Assembly (NCBI RefSeq): GCF_016809835.1 | Contig: NZ_JAFBIL020000005.1 | Span: 186,001 to 250,000, forward strand | Direction of reading: 5' to 3' | DNA from: Massilia soli | Lineage (GTDB): Bacteria > Pseudomonadota > Gammaproteobacteria > Burkholderiales > Burkholderiaceae_D | Length of the DNA: 64,000 nucleotides | Shown here: positions 31,347-39,767 of the stretch, piece by piece | Layout of the letters: each line of letters starts with the position of its first letter | How positions within the stretch are numbered: position 1 is the stretch's first letter | Made by a program: the position numbers and the translations under genes | Notes under the pieces: generated by a model | Databases searched by the model: none | Told to the model about the DNA's origin: nothing | The model's input: only the letters and a program-made list of their open reading frames with translations

Positions 31347-32258
31347 ATGACCATGTTCGTGCTCGCCGCCCTAGTCTGCCTGGCCGTCAGCGCCGCTGTC
31401 GCAGGCCTGTTCATGCTGCTGGTGCCAAACCGCGTGTACCAGCGCCTCCAGAGCATTGAGAATCCCGCCGCCGCCGACTGGGGCGCGACCGTCGCCCAGG
31501 CGGTCGGTCCGTTCGCGCGTGTGCTGGCGCCCACCGGGCCATGGGAAGACTCGCCCCTGCGCCTGCGCTTCATCAACGCCGGCATCCGCCGCGGAGACGC
31601 GCGCCTGATCTACTTCGGCCTGAAAGCGGTGCTGCCGGTGGTGTTCGCGTTCGGCACCTGGCTGCTGCTGCGCGCCTTCACCAGCATGGAGGGGATCACC
31701 GCGCTGATGAACCTGATGATCGCCGCGCTGATTGGCTGCTACCTGCCCAACCTGGCGCTGTGGCTGCGGCTGCGCGATCGCAAGCGCGAGATTTTCGAGA
31801 ACTTTCCCGACGCCGCCGACCTGATGCTGGTGTGCGTCGAAGCAGGGCTCGGCCTCGATGCGGCCCTGACCCGCATCGCCGACGAGATGGGCATGAAAAG
31901 CCGTGCGCTGGCCGAAGAGCTGCACCTGACGAACCTGGAGATGCGTGCCGGCGCCAGCCGCGCCCAGTCGCTGCGCAACCTGGCCCTGCGCTGCGGCATC
32001 GAGGAGATCGGCACCTTTGCGACGATGCTGACGCAATCGGAGAAGTTCGGCACCAGCGTGGGCGATTCGCTGCGGGTGTTCTCGGAAGACCTGCGCCACA
32101 AGCGCCAGGTGCGCGCCGAAGAACACGCGGCCAAGGTGCCGACCAAGATGCTCATTCCGCTGGCACTGTTCATTTTCCCGGCGATTATCATGGTGGTGCT
32201 GGGGCCTGCGATGATCGTCATCATCCGCACCATCGGTCCGATCCTCAGTGCCCGCTAA
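31347..32258 (+). CDS. tadC: Tad inner-membrane protein TadC
   Basis: A 303-residue GspF-domain protein related to TadB, with helices near residues 3-25, 90-140 and 265-300. The T2SSF signature (NFPDAADLMLVCVEAGLGLDAALTRIADEM) is intact. Last gene of the locus, 4 bp after tadB. Its 3' end overlaps the convergent response-regulator gene by 14 bp. No rcpB or tadD homologue was seen between tadV and tadC. Confidence 0.93.
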   Translation: MTMFVLAALVCLAVSAAVAGLFMLLVPNRVYQRLQSIENPAAADWGATVAQAVGPFARVLAPTGPWEDSPLRLRFINAGIRRGDARLIYFGLKAVLPVVFAFGTWLLLRAFTSMEGITALMNLMIAALIGCYLPNLALWLRLRDRKREIFENFPDAADLMLVCVEAGLGLDAALTRIADEMGMKSRALAEELHLTNLEMRAGASRAQSLRNLALRCGIEEIGTFATMLTQSEKFGTSVGDSLRVFSEDLRHKRQVRAEEHAAKVPTKMLIPLALFIFPAIIMVVLGPAMIVIIRTIGPILSAR

Positions 32259-32982
32259 GGGGCTCCTGGCGCGGCCGGGCCACCTCCGGCTGCACCAGCC
32301 CGTGCCGGATCGCGTAGACGTACATCTCGAGCCGGTTGGTGACGTTAAGCTTGCGGTAGATGGAGGTGAGGTGATTGCGCAGCGTGTGCTCGGAGATGAA
32401 CAGGCGCTCGGCCACCACATGGTTGGCGCTGCCGCTATGTTCGACCGCGGCGCTGACGATGGCGCGTTCGCGCGCAGTCAGGCTGGCGTGCTTTTCCTGC
32501 GCGGGGTCGACCCGCGCGGGAGTGCGTGCGCCGAGCAGCTGGCCGAATACGCGGTCCATGGTCGCGCAATCGAACCACAACTCGCCGCGATGGATTTTGC
32601 CGATCGCTTTGAGCACCTGTTCGGCCGACACCTCCTTGTGCAGGATGCCGCGCGCGCCGCGGCGCACCGCGAGGTCGAGCCGCTCCGCGTTGTGCGCCGC
32701 TGTCAGCACCAGCGCGCGCGACAGGCCGTTGGCCAGCAGCTCGGGCAGGAAGTCGATCATCGACACGCCGCCCAGGTCAAGGTCGAGCAGGATGACGTCG
32801 GGGGCCAGCTGCGCGGCCGCGGCCAGTGCTTCGCTACAGGTGCGCGCGGTGCCGACGACGATCATGCGCGGGCGTTCGGAGTCGATCAGTTTTTGCAGGC
32901 CCCACAGCATGGTCTGATGGTCTTCGACGAGCAGCACACTGATGGTGCTGCCTCTTTGTTCCGGCGATGCGCTGCTGTTCAT
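32245..32982 (-). CDS. NarL/LuxR-type response regulator
   Basis: A 245-residue regulator with an N-terminal receiver (phosphoacceptor D67 in ILLDLDLGG; acidic pocket VLLVEDHQ) and a C-terminal LuxR HTH (LTARERAIVSAAVEH, then NHVVAERLFISEHTLRNHLTSIYRKLNV). The ATG at 32982 overlaps the kinase stop by 4 bp and is the natural start; the longer upstream frame lies in the kinase gene. It converges on tadC, so control of the pilus locus is a reasonable but unproven guess. Confidence 0.93.
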   Translation of the reverse strand: MNSSASPEQRGSTISVLLVEDHQTMLWGLQKLIDSERPRMIVVGTARTCSEALAAAAQLAPDVILLDLDLGGVSMIDFLPELLANGLSRALVLTAAHNAERLDLAVRRGARGILHKEVSAEQVLKAIGKIHRGELWFDCATMDRVFGQLLGARTPARVDPAQEKHASLTARERAIVSAAVEHSGSANHVVAERLFISEHTLRNHLTSIYRKLNVTNRLEMYVYAIRHGLVQPEVARPRQEPLSGH

Positions 32983-34664
32983 AATGGAATCTCCACGCAA
33001 ACAATGGTGTCGTTGAACCTGCCCTGGCATACGAACGCGGCGCCGCCCAGGGCGATGGCGCGCTCGCTGATTGAATGCGGACGGAACGGCGGTGGCTGGC
33101 CGCCGCCATGCTCGTTGTTGATCTCGATGCGCAGCAGGCTTTCGCTGCAGCGAAGCAGGACCGCCGCGCGCTTGGCTTCGGTATGGCGGCACACATTGCT
33201 GATCCCCTCGCGCACGATTTGCAGCACCTCGGCGGTGAGCCGGTCACCGAGGTCGAGCGGTCCGTCGACCTCGATCCGGACGTCGACACCGTATGACGTC
33301 ATCGCCTGCGCCGCCTGGCGCCGCAGCGCGGTGAGGAAAATCGGTTCGCTCCCCGCCGGCTTGCCACAGGCGCCCTGAGCGAAGTCGCGCAGCTGCACCA
33401 CGACCTCGCCGGCCATTGCCACCAGCTTGGCCAGCTCGTCGTTCAGCGGGTTCGACGGCGTGGCGTGGCGCGAAAGTGCGACCAGCCCAAGCTGCAGGCC
33501 GATATAGGACTGGATAGCCGTGTCGTGCAGGTCAAGCGCGATCCGCTTGCGCTCCATCGCGGCAGCGTCGGAAGCGATGCGATCGAGCATGTCGATGCTG
33601 TCGATGGCGTGCAGTTCCTGCGCCGCGATCCGCGCGAGGAAGAGCGCATCGCTTCGGCTCAGGTTGCGGGTGCTGGCGGTGACGAAAACACGGCCCTTGC
33701 CGCGTCCAAAGACCAAGGGCGCGCTGATATACGATCCCGCTTCGAGCAGCTCGCCGAGGTTATGCATGCTGGGGCCTTCATGCGGCACCCAGCCGCCAGC
33801 AGTGCCGGGATGCGTCAGCGCTGCGGCGGCCGCGCCCAGCCCCCAGCTATGCGGGCCAACGTAAAACAGCACATGGTTGCGCAGTGCGGGCAGCATGGCG
33901 CGCGCCAGGGCGGCATCGACAGCCTGCGCCGGCGCCGCTACCGGACCGTCCTTGCGCACCGCGCGGATCTCGTACAGGCCGGAGTCGCTGTCCTGCAGCA
34001 CCGTGAAGCAGGTGCTCGCCCTGAAGTAGGCGCGAATGTGTTCAAGCGCCGCGGTCATGGTGCGGTCGATGCCAAAGCGCGGATTCGACACCTGGTTCAG
34101 GTCGCGCAGCAGCGCTTCGCGGCGCGCGGCCTGAATGTGCCGCTCCCCCAGCTGGGCGATAGCGCGGCCAAACGCCAGCAGGAGCGCGGCACGCAGGTAC
34201 AGGCGCGCCTCGGCCACGGCATGGGTATTGGCGATGGTGGCGGCGCAGTACAGCACCACCGCCATGATGGTGACGCGCGCGCCCTCCTCCAAGCCGTAGC
34301 GCAGCGATGCGACCACGATGGCGAAAAACATGAACACCAGCGGGAATATGTCGGCCTGCCCCCCGGCCGCAATCATCGCCCCGCACATGGCCGCGTCGAC
34401 CCGGTGCATCAGCTTTCCGCGCGTCCACTTTTGCTCGAACCGTGTGCAGACGTAGGCCAGCGCGCAGGCCGCGGCATAGGCGGACAGGACCAGCAGCGCC
34501 GCCTTGTTCGCCCGGCCCGGCCCGATCACGTCGGTGATTGCGACGAGCAATGCCGACAGCGCCAGCATCAGCCTGATGCGGGCGACCAGTTCGTTGTCGG
34601 CCCGGTCCGAATGCGCCGGCGCGGCCGCTGCATTCTTGTCCAATATGGAGCTTGAAGGTGCCAT
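32979..34664 (-). CDS. Membrane sensor histidine kinase, HisKA_3 (NarX/DegS type)
   Basis: A 561-residue kinase with about five N-terminal membrane helices (residues 28-170), a GAF-like middle domain (about 195-345), a HisKA_3 dimerisation domain with phosphoacceptor H380 in ERKRIALDLHDTAIQSYI, and a C-terminal HATPase_c domain. In the ATPase the usual N box is weak: VCRHTEAKRAAVLLRC and HGGGQPPPFRPHSISERAIALGG are the visible pieces. It is encoded with the response regulator downstream (4-bp overlap). The signal is unknown. Confidence 0.9.
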   Translation of the reverse strand: MAPSSSILDKNAAAAPAHSDRADNELVARIRLMLALSALLVAITDVIGPGRANKAALLVLSAYAAACALAYVCTRFEQKWTRGKLMHRVDAAMCGAMIAAGGQADIFPLVFMFFAIVVASLRYGLEEGARVTIMAVVLYCAATIANTHAVAEARLYLRAALLLAFGRAIAQLGERHIQAARREALLRDLNQVSNPRFGIDRTMTAALEHIRAYFRASTCFTVLQDSDSGLYEIRAVRKDGPVAAPAQAVDAALARAMLPALRNHVLFYVGPHSWGLGAAAAALTHPGTAGGWVPHEGPSMHNLGELLEAGSYISAPLVFGRGKGRVFVTASTRNLSRSDALFLARIAAQELHAIDSIDMLDRIASDAAAMERKRIALDLHDTAIQSYIGLQLGLVALSRHATPSNPLNDELAKLVAMAGEVVVQLRDFAQGACGKPAGSEPIFLTALRRQAAQAMTSYGVDVRIEVDGPLDLGDRLTAEVLQIVREGISNVCRHTEAKRAAVLLRCSESLLRIEINNEHGGGQPPPFRPHSISERAIALGGAAFVCQGRFNDTIVCVEIPL

Positions 34665-34845
34665 GACTCACTTGCCGTAGGTTCGCCGCAGAGCAACATC
34701 GCCGCCCAGGCCGACATTGCTACCGTTAACTCCTTCCTTGAGTCTACGTTCATATTTTTATGACAAGATGATGTGGGTCAGGGCATCTGGTTTGACGTGG
34801 CGCCATTGCACAGCGATACTCTGGTTCGATTCCCCCGGTCCCCGT

Positions 34846-36138
34846 ATGCAAACAAGTATTCCTCAATCGTTTGACGTCATCGTTGTCGGCAGCGGCCCTG
34901 GCGGCGCGGCGGTCGCGCGCGAACTTGCGCGCGCGGGCAAGCGCGTGCTGATTCTCGAACAAGGCAGCGCCGCGCCGGTCACCGGAAAACTCGGGCAAAT
35001 GGCGGCAATGGCAGCCGTGCCAGGGCGCGGCGCGTTCATCCATCGCGATGCGTCGTTGCTGGTGCAGGGAATCACCGCCGGCGGCAGCTCGACGGTGAAC
35101 TTTGCCACCGCGGCCAATCCGCCGCTGTCGATGTTTGCTGCGCATGGCATTGATCTTGGCCCTGCGCTGCAGGCGCTGCGCGAAGAGTTGCCGATCGGCC
35201 CGTTACCGGATTCGCTGATTGGCCCGATGGCCACGCGCCTGATGCAGGCGGCGCGCTCGCTGGGCATGGACTGGCAGAAACTCGACAAGATGATCCGCCC
35301 TCAGATCTGCCGCAGCGGCTGCTGGCGGTGCGTCTACGGCTGTCCGTTCGGCGCCAAATGGACGGCGCGCGACTTCGTCGACCAGGCTGTCGAGCATGGC
35401 GCAACCTTGCTCGATGGCGCCAAGGTGCTGCGCGTGACGATCGAGAATGATGCGGCGACCGGCGTCGAATTCGTGCGCGGCGGACGGCGGCAGCGCGCGG
35501 CGGCGAAGGTGGTGGTGCTGGCGGGCGGCGGCATCGGCAGCCCTCGCCTGCTGCACAACACGGGGCTGATGGCGTCGACGGCGCGTTTCTTCAGCGATCC
35601 GGTGGTCGCCGTCATGGGCAGCGTGCCGGACATCGATGGCGGTGCCGAGGTGCCGATGGCGGCCGGCGTGCGCTTCGACGCGGACGGCATTTCGCTCGCC
35701 GACATGACCTTGCCGCAGCCGATGTACCAGGGCTTCGCCGCGCAGGTCGGGCGCTTCGATCGCCTGTTCGCGCATCGCCGTACCTTGACCTTGATGGTCA
35801 AGGTACGCGACGAGATCGGCGGGAGCATCGGCCCGCGCTGGGTGGACAAGACCTTGCAGGCGGCCGATCGCAACAAGCTGAAGGATGGGACGGAGATGGC
35901 GCGCGGTATCCTGAAGGCGGCCGGCGCGCGGCACATCTTCAAGAGCTGGCATTTCGCCGCGCATCCGGGCGGCAGCGTGCGTATTGGCGAGGGTGTTGCG
36001 GGCGACTTGCAGACCAAGGCTGCGGGGCTGTATGTGTGCGATGCATCGGTGATACCAGAGGCGTGGGGCTTGCCGCCGACCTTGACGCTGCTGTGCCTGG
36101 GAAAGCGATTGGGATCGCAACTTGTCCACGGGCTGTAG
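34846..36138 (+). CDS. GMC-family FAD oxidoreductase with four-cysteine cluster
   Basis: A 430-residue flavoprotein. The FAD-binding motif is VIVVGSGPGGAAVARELARA (residues 11-30), and the C-terminal GMC signature HPGGSVRIG followed by LYVCDASVIPEAWGLPPT is intact. Between them, C155-x3-C159-x2-C162-x3-C166-P resembles a [4Fe-4S]-type ligand set (CRSGCWRCVYGCPFGAKW), which classical choline or glucose dehydrogenases do not have. The start at 34846 was chosen because the Rossmann fold begins there; the upstream extension has no family likeness. The substrate is unknown; it may oxidise an alcohol and pass electrons to the cluster. Confidence 0.85.
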   Translation: MQTSIPQSFDVIVVGSGPGGAAVARELARAGKRVLILEQGSAAPVTGKLGQMAAMAAVPGRGAFIHRDASLLVQGITAGGSSTVNFATAANPPLSMFAAHGIDLGPALQALREELPIGPLPDSLIGPMATRLMQAARSLGMDWQKLDKMIRPQICRSGCWRCVYGCPFGAKWTARDFVDQAVEHGATLLDGAKVLRVTIENDAATGVEFVRGGRRQRAAAKVVVLAGGGIGSPRLLHNTGLMASTARFFSDPVVAVMGSVPDIDGGAEVPMAAGVRFDADGISLADMTLPQPMYQGFAAQVGRFDRLFAHRRTLTLMVKVRDEIGGSIGPRWVDKTLQAADRNKLKDGTEMARGILKAAGARHIFKSWHFAAHPGGSVRIGEGVAGDLQTKAAGLYVCDASVIPEAWGLPPTLTLLCLGKRLGSQLVHGL

Positions 36139-36438
36139 GTTCCCGCTTTCGCGCACTGCTGTCCGGAATAATCTTGTTGACAGTGCCATTGCATCAATCG
36201 GGTTCGGGGCGCTCACAGAAATCGCGGCATTGAGACTTGGAATGCAAGACTTAACGTCGCCCCTGCGAAGGCAGGGGTCCATACTCGGCACGATTCGTAT
36301 GGGCCCCTGCCTGCGCAGGGGCGACGTTGGCCTGCATTGCCGATTTCCTTGTGGCTGTAGCTTCTAAAACGACGCTTGGCTGCCGAGCGATTCGTGTCAA
36401 GCAGAATATTCCGGACAGCAGTGCGCTTTCGAGGGAAC
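36139..36438. mobile_element. About 300-bp inverted-repeat (MITE-like) element with REPIN-like core
   Basis: The ends are inverted repeats. The 20 bases at 36151-36170 (GCGCACTGCTGTCCGGAATA) recur exactly in reverse complement at 36407-36426, and weaker pairing extends out to 36139/36438 and in to 36182/36395. The inner flanks also show partial inverted likeness. The centre is the palindrome at 36253-36328. No transposase is encoded. It starts at the base after the GMC stop codon. Calling it mobile is inference from structure; no target duplication was identified. Confidence 0.55.
36253..36328. repeat. REPIN-like palindrome
   Basis: Two inverted copies of a short palindromic unit, AACGTCGCCCCTGCGAAGGC (continuing to AGGGGTCCATAC) and its near reverse complement (ending GCAGGGGCGACGTT), are separated by a 12-bp spacer. 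The whole block can fold as one long cruciform. It forms the core of the 36139-36438 element. Confidence 0.8.
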
Positions 36439-36447
36439 GACGATACG

Positions 36448-36486
36448 AAAAAAAACCGCCAGACGCTTGCGCGCTGGCGGTTTTTT
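36448..36486 (-). terminator. Intrinsic terminator of pnp (bidirectional)
   Basis: The stem CCGCCAG/CTGGCGG (36456-36462 with 36474-36480) is flanked by an A-tract on the left and a T-tract on the right of the plus strand. It can therefore end transcription from either side. It lies 22 bp beyond the pnp stop codon. Confidence 0.92.
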
Positions 36487-36508
36487 GCTGGCCTAAGCCA
36501 GGTGCTAA

Positions 36509-38638
36509 TTACACAGCGGCAGGCGCTTCGGCTGCACCTTCAGCGGCCTTCATCGACAGCTTCAGGCGGCCGCGGTCGTCGGTCTCGAGGACCTTGACGC
36601 GCACTTGCTGGCCTTCTTTCAGGTAGTCGGCAACGGCGTTCACACGCTCGTTGGCGATCTGCGAGATGTGCAGCAGGCCGTCCTTGCCTGGCATGACCTG
36701 AACGATCGCGCCGAAGTCCAGCAGCTTCAGGACCACGCCGTCGTAGGTCTTGCCTACTTCGACCGATGCGGTCAGCTCTTCGATGCGGCGCTTGGCTTCC
36801 TGGCCGGCAGCGGCGTCAACCGACGCGATGGTCACAACGCCTTCGTCGCTGATGTCGATCTGGGTGCCGGTCTCTTCGGTCAGCGCGCGGATGACTGCGC
36901 CGCCCTTGCCGATGACGTCACGGATCTTCTCCGGGTTGATCTTGATCGTGATCAGGCGTGGTGCGAAGTCCGACAGTTCGGTCTTCACGTGCGGCATTGC
37001 CTTCTGCATTTCACCCAGGATGTGCTGGCGGCCTTCTTTGGCTTGCGCCAGTGCCACTTGCATGATTTCCTTGGTGATGCCCATGATCTTGATGTCCATC
37101 TGCAGCGCGGTAATGCCCTGGGCAGTACCAGCCACCTTGAAGTCCATGTCGCCGAGGTGATCTTCGTCGCCCAGGATGTCCGACAGGACTGCGAACTTGC
37201 CGCCTTCCTTGATCAGGCCCATCGCGATACCGGCAACGTGTGCCTTCATCGGCACGCCAGCGTCCATCAGTGCCAGGCAGCCGCCGCACACCGACGCCAT
37301 CGACGACGAACCGTTCGATTCGGTGATTTCCGATACCAGGCGGACCGAGTAGCTGAAGTCTTCCGGTGCCGGCAGCGCAGCGATCAGCGCGCGCTTGGCC
37401 AGGCGGCCGTGGCCGATTTCGCGGCGCTTCGGGGTGCCAACACGGCCGGTTTCGCCGGTGGCGAACGGAGGCATGTTGTAGTGCATCATGAAGTCGTCGG
37501 TGTACTCGCCCATCAGCGCATCGATCTTCTGGCTGTCGCGTGCGGTGCCGAGGGTGGCAACCACCAGCGCCTGGGTTTCACCGCGGGTGAACAGCGCCGA
37601 ACCGTGGGTACGCGGCAGGATGCTGGTGCGGATCGCGATTGGACGCACGGTGCGGGTGTCGCGGCCGTCGATACGCGGCTCGCCGTTCAGGATCTGCGAA
37701 CGGACCACTTTTGCTTCGATATCGAACAGGACGTTGCCGACATCGACATTGTCCGGCGCCGAGACGCCGCTTGCTTCCGCATCCGACTTCAGTGCCGCGT
37801 AGACGTCGGCGAAGGTGGACTTCAGCATCGCGGTACGGGCGACTTTGTCCTTGATCTGGTAGGTCTCGTTGATCTTCGCGCCAGCCAGTTCGTTGACGCG
37901 GGCGATCAGCGTTTCGTTCTTGGCAGGTGCGGTCCACTCGACTTCCGGCTTGCCGCCGTCGCGTACCAGTTCATGGATCGCGTCGATGACAGCTTTCATC
38001 TGGTCATGACCGAACACGACTGCGCCGAGCATGATTTCTTCCGACAGCTGCTTGGCTTCCGATTCGACCATCAGCACAGCGGTTTCGGTACCGGCGACAA
38101 CCAGGTCCATTTCCGAGGTCTTGAGCTGGGTGGTGGTCGGGTTCAGGATGTACTGGCCATTGGCGTAGCCGACGCGCGCTGCGCCAACCGGGCCGTTGAA
38201 CGGTACGCCGGAGACCGACAGGGCGGCCGATGCGCCGATCATCGCGGCGATGTCAGGATCGATCTCCGGGTTCACCGACAGAACGTGGATGATGACCTGG
38301 ACTTCGTTCAGGTAACCTTCTGGGAACAACGGGCGGATCGGACGGTCGATCAGGCGCGAGGTCAGGGTTTCTTTTTCGGATGGACGGCCTTCACGCTTGA
38401 AGAAACCGCCTGGGATTTTACCGGCTGCGTAAGTTTTCTCGACGTAGTCGACCGTCAGCGGGAAGAAGTCCTGGCCTGGCTTGGCATCCTTGCGCGCAAC
38501 GACGGTTGCCAGCACGACGGTATCTTCGATCGATACCATCACGGCGCCGGAAGCTTGACGAGCGATTTCGCCAGTTTCCAGGGTCACGGTGTGTTGGCCG
38601 TACTGGAAGGTTTTGGTAACTTTATTGAACTGTAACAT
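36509..38638 (-). CDS. pnp: Polyribonucleotide nucleotidyltransferase (PNPase)
   Basis: A 709-residue phosphorolytic 3'-5' exoribonuclease and degradosome partner. It has two RNase PH domains (first ending near residue 215; second containing [13 protein letters not shown] and [20 protein letters not shown]), a KH domain near residues 555-615 ([19 protein letters not shown]), and an S1 domain near 622-692 ([20 protein letters not shown]). The C-terminus is a short acidic/Ala tail. Encoded downstream of rpsO, the conserved order. Confidence 0.97.
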   Translation of the reverse strand: MLQFNKVTKTFQYGQHTVTLETGEIARQASGAVMVSIEDTVVLATVVARKDAKPGQDFFPLTVDYVEKTYAAGKIPGGFFKREGRPSEKETLTSRLIDRPIRPLFPEGYLNEVQVIIHVLSVNPEIDPDIAAMIGASAALSVSGVPFNGPVGAARVGYANGQYILNPTTTQLKTSEMDLVVAGTETAVLMVESEAKQLSEEIMLGAVVFGHDQMKAVIDAIHELVRDGGKPEVEWTAPAKNETLIARVNELAGAKINETYQIKDKVARTAMLKSTFADVYAALKSDAEASGVSAPDNVDVGNVLFDIEAKVVRSQILNGEPRIDGRDTRTVRPIAIRTSILPRTHGSALFTRGETQALVVATLGTARDSQKIDALMGEYTDDFMMHYNMPPFATGETGRVGTPKRREIGHGRLAKRALIAALPAPEDFSYSVRLVSEITESNGSSSMASVCGGCLALMDAGVPMKAHVAGIAMGLIKEGGKFAVLSDILGDEDHLGDMDFKVAGTAQGITALQMDIKIMGITKEIMQVALAQAKEGRQHILGEMQKAMPHVKTELSDFAPRLITIKINPEKIRDVIGKGGAVIRALTEETGTQIDISDEGVVTIASVDAAAGQEAKRRIEELTASVEVGKTYDGVVLKLLDFGAIVQVMPGKDGLLHISQIANERVNAVADYLKEGQQVRVKVLETDDRGRLKLSMKAAEGAAEAPAAV

Positions 38639-38659
38639 GGGTAATCCCTTTCTATTTGC

Positions 38660-38682
38660 CGACAGATTTTCAGGAGCTGTCG
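38660..38682 (-). promoter_or_regulatory. Stem-loop in the pnp leader
   Basis: On the minus strand CGACAG and CTGTCG pair around an 11-nt loop, ending about 20 nt before the pnp start and close to the ribosome-binding AAAGGGA. In enterobacteria the pnp leader hairpin is the target of RNase III and PNPase autocontrol; a similar role here is inference from position. Confidence 0.45.
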
Positions 38683-38743
38683 TTCACCTCACCACAGACA
38701 ACCGAAGTTGCCTTTACGACTTATTTACTGCTTTTTAAATGAA

Positions 38744-38777
38744 AAATGCCCGCGACAGCGAACTGACGCAGGCATTT
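38744..38777 (-). terminator. Terminator-like hairpin after rpsO
   Basis: On the minus strand AAATGCCTGCG pairs with CGCGGGCATTT (one G-T wobble) and the right arm runs into TTTCATTT. It lies about 24 bp past the rpsO stop, where partial termination between rpsO and pnp is expected. Confidence 0.75.
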
Positions 38778-38800
38778 CACTAAATCTTGTGCGGCAAAAA

Positions 38801-39070
38801 TTACTTACGCAGGCCGAGTTTAGCGATCAGGTCACGGTAGCGACCCAGATCTTTGCTCTTCAGGTAGGACAGCAGGCTCTTACGACGGTTGACCATCATG
38901 ATCAGGCCGCGGCGCGAGTGGTGATCCTTCTGGTGTGCCTTGAAGTGGCCGTTCAGTTCGTTGATGCGTGCGGTCAGCAGTGCGACCTGAACTTCTGGGG
39001 AGCCGGTGTCGTTCTGACCACGAGCGTTGTCCGCGATGATCGCGGCTTTGTTGATGTTTTCTACGGACAT
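38801..39070 (-). CDS. rpsO: 30S ribosomal protein S15
   Basis: An 89-residue primary 16S rRNA-binding protein. The sequence contains the family signature [21 protein letters not shown] and [18 protein letters not shown]. The ATG at 39070 gives exactly the usual length; a longer open frame upstream is not family-like. Cotranscribed with pnp. Confidence 0.97.
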   Translation of the reverse strand: MSVENINKAAIIADNARGQNDTGSPEVQVALLTARINELNGHFKAHQKDHHSRRGLIMMVNRRKSLLSYLKSKDLGRYRDLIAKLGLRK

Positions 39071-39246
39071 GATGTTACCTTTCACATGCGGTGCAAGAGT
39101 CGGAACCCAGCGCACCGTGAACTTCGATGGATAAAGCTGACCAAAAGGCCAGACGCGCAAGTATATGTCAAAACGCATCGTGCAGCCAGTGATGATTGCA
39201 ATCGACTGGTGCATGATAGGAGTTTTCCGGGCCAGGAGTAGTTTTT

Positions 39247-39747
39247 ATGCAAAAACTTATCAAGATGCTCATTGTTGGAAGTGCGGCCGCGCTCGCTGGC
39301 TGCGTTGGGATGACGCGCACGGCGCCGGTTCCGGGCGACACGGTGGCCGATACACAGGCGAAATTCGGCGCGCCGACGGCGGTCTATGCTGCTCCGTCGG
39401 GACAGGTAATGGAATACGCGACCGGTCCGATGGGCCAGTACACCTGGATGGCCAAGGTCGGCCCCGACGGACGGCTGGTGTCGTTCGAACAGGTGCTCAC
39501 CGGCGAGAAGTTCGCCACGCTCAAGATCGGCAAGGCGCGCAAGGAAGACGTGCTGCGCACGATCGGCAGGCCGGCCGAGACCTCGTTCCTGTCGCTGCCG
39601 CAGCTGGAAGTCTGGTCCTATCGCTACAAGGAAGCGGGCGTGTGGAACTCGATGATGCACGTTCACTTCGACCGCAGCGGCGTGCTGTCGATGATGCAGA
39701 ACGGGCCCGACCCGATGTACGAAGAGCGGCGCTTCTTCCTTGATTAA
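39247..39747 (+). CDS. Small outer-membrane-type lipoprotein, intact copy
   Basis: A 166-residue predicted lipoprotein. The signal peptide MQKLIKMLIVGSAAALAGC ends in a lipobox LAGC. Two similar segments follow that resemble the small BamE-type fold (LTGEKFATLKIGKARKEDVLRTIGRPAET, then FLSLPQLEVWSYRYKEAGVW), but the family assignment is only a guess. The 3' 255 bp are repeated almost exactly at 44854-45108, where the 5' part is missing. This is the left boundary gene of the tandem duplication. Confidence 0.85.
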   Translation: MQKLIKMLIVGSAAALAGCVGMTRTAPVPGDTVADTQAKFGAPTAVYAAPSGQVMEYATGPMGQYTWMAKVGPDGRLVSFEQVLTGEKFATLKIGKARKEDVLRTIGRPAETSFLSLPQLEVWSYRYKEAGVWNSMMHVHFDRSGVLSMMQNGPDPMYEERRFFLD

Positions 39748-39767
39748 AGGTCGAGCAGCGCCGCGCC

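Noticed and set aside
36605-38635. 676-codon plus-strand open frame opposite pnp
   Set aside because: Shadow of pnp; composition is Asp/Val/His-rich reversed coding sequence without recognisable motifs.
39071-39190. TTGACA-like promoter before rpsO
   Set aside because: A TTGACA and a TATACT are present on the minus strand near 39160-39175 but lie directly next to each other, so they cannot form one -35/-10 pair.
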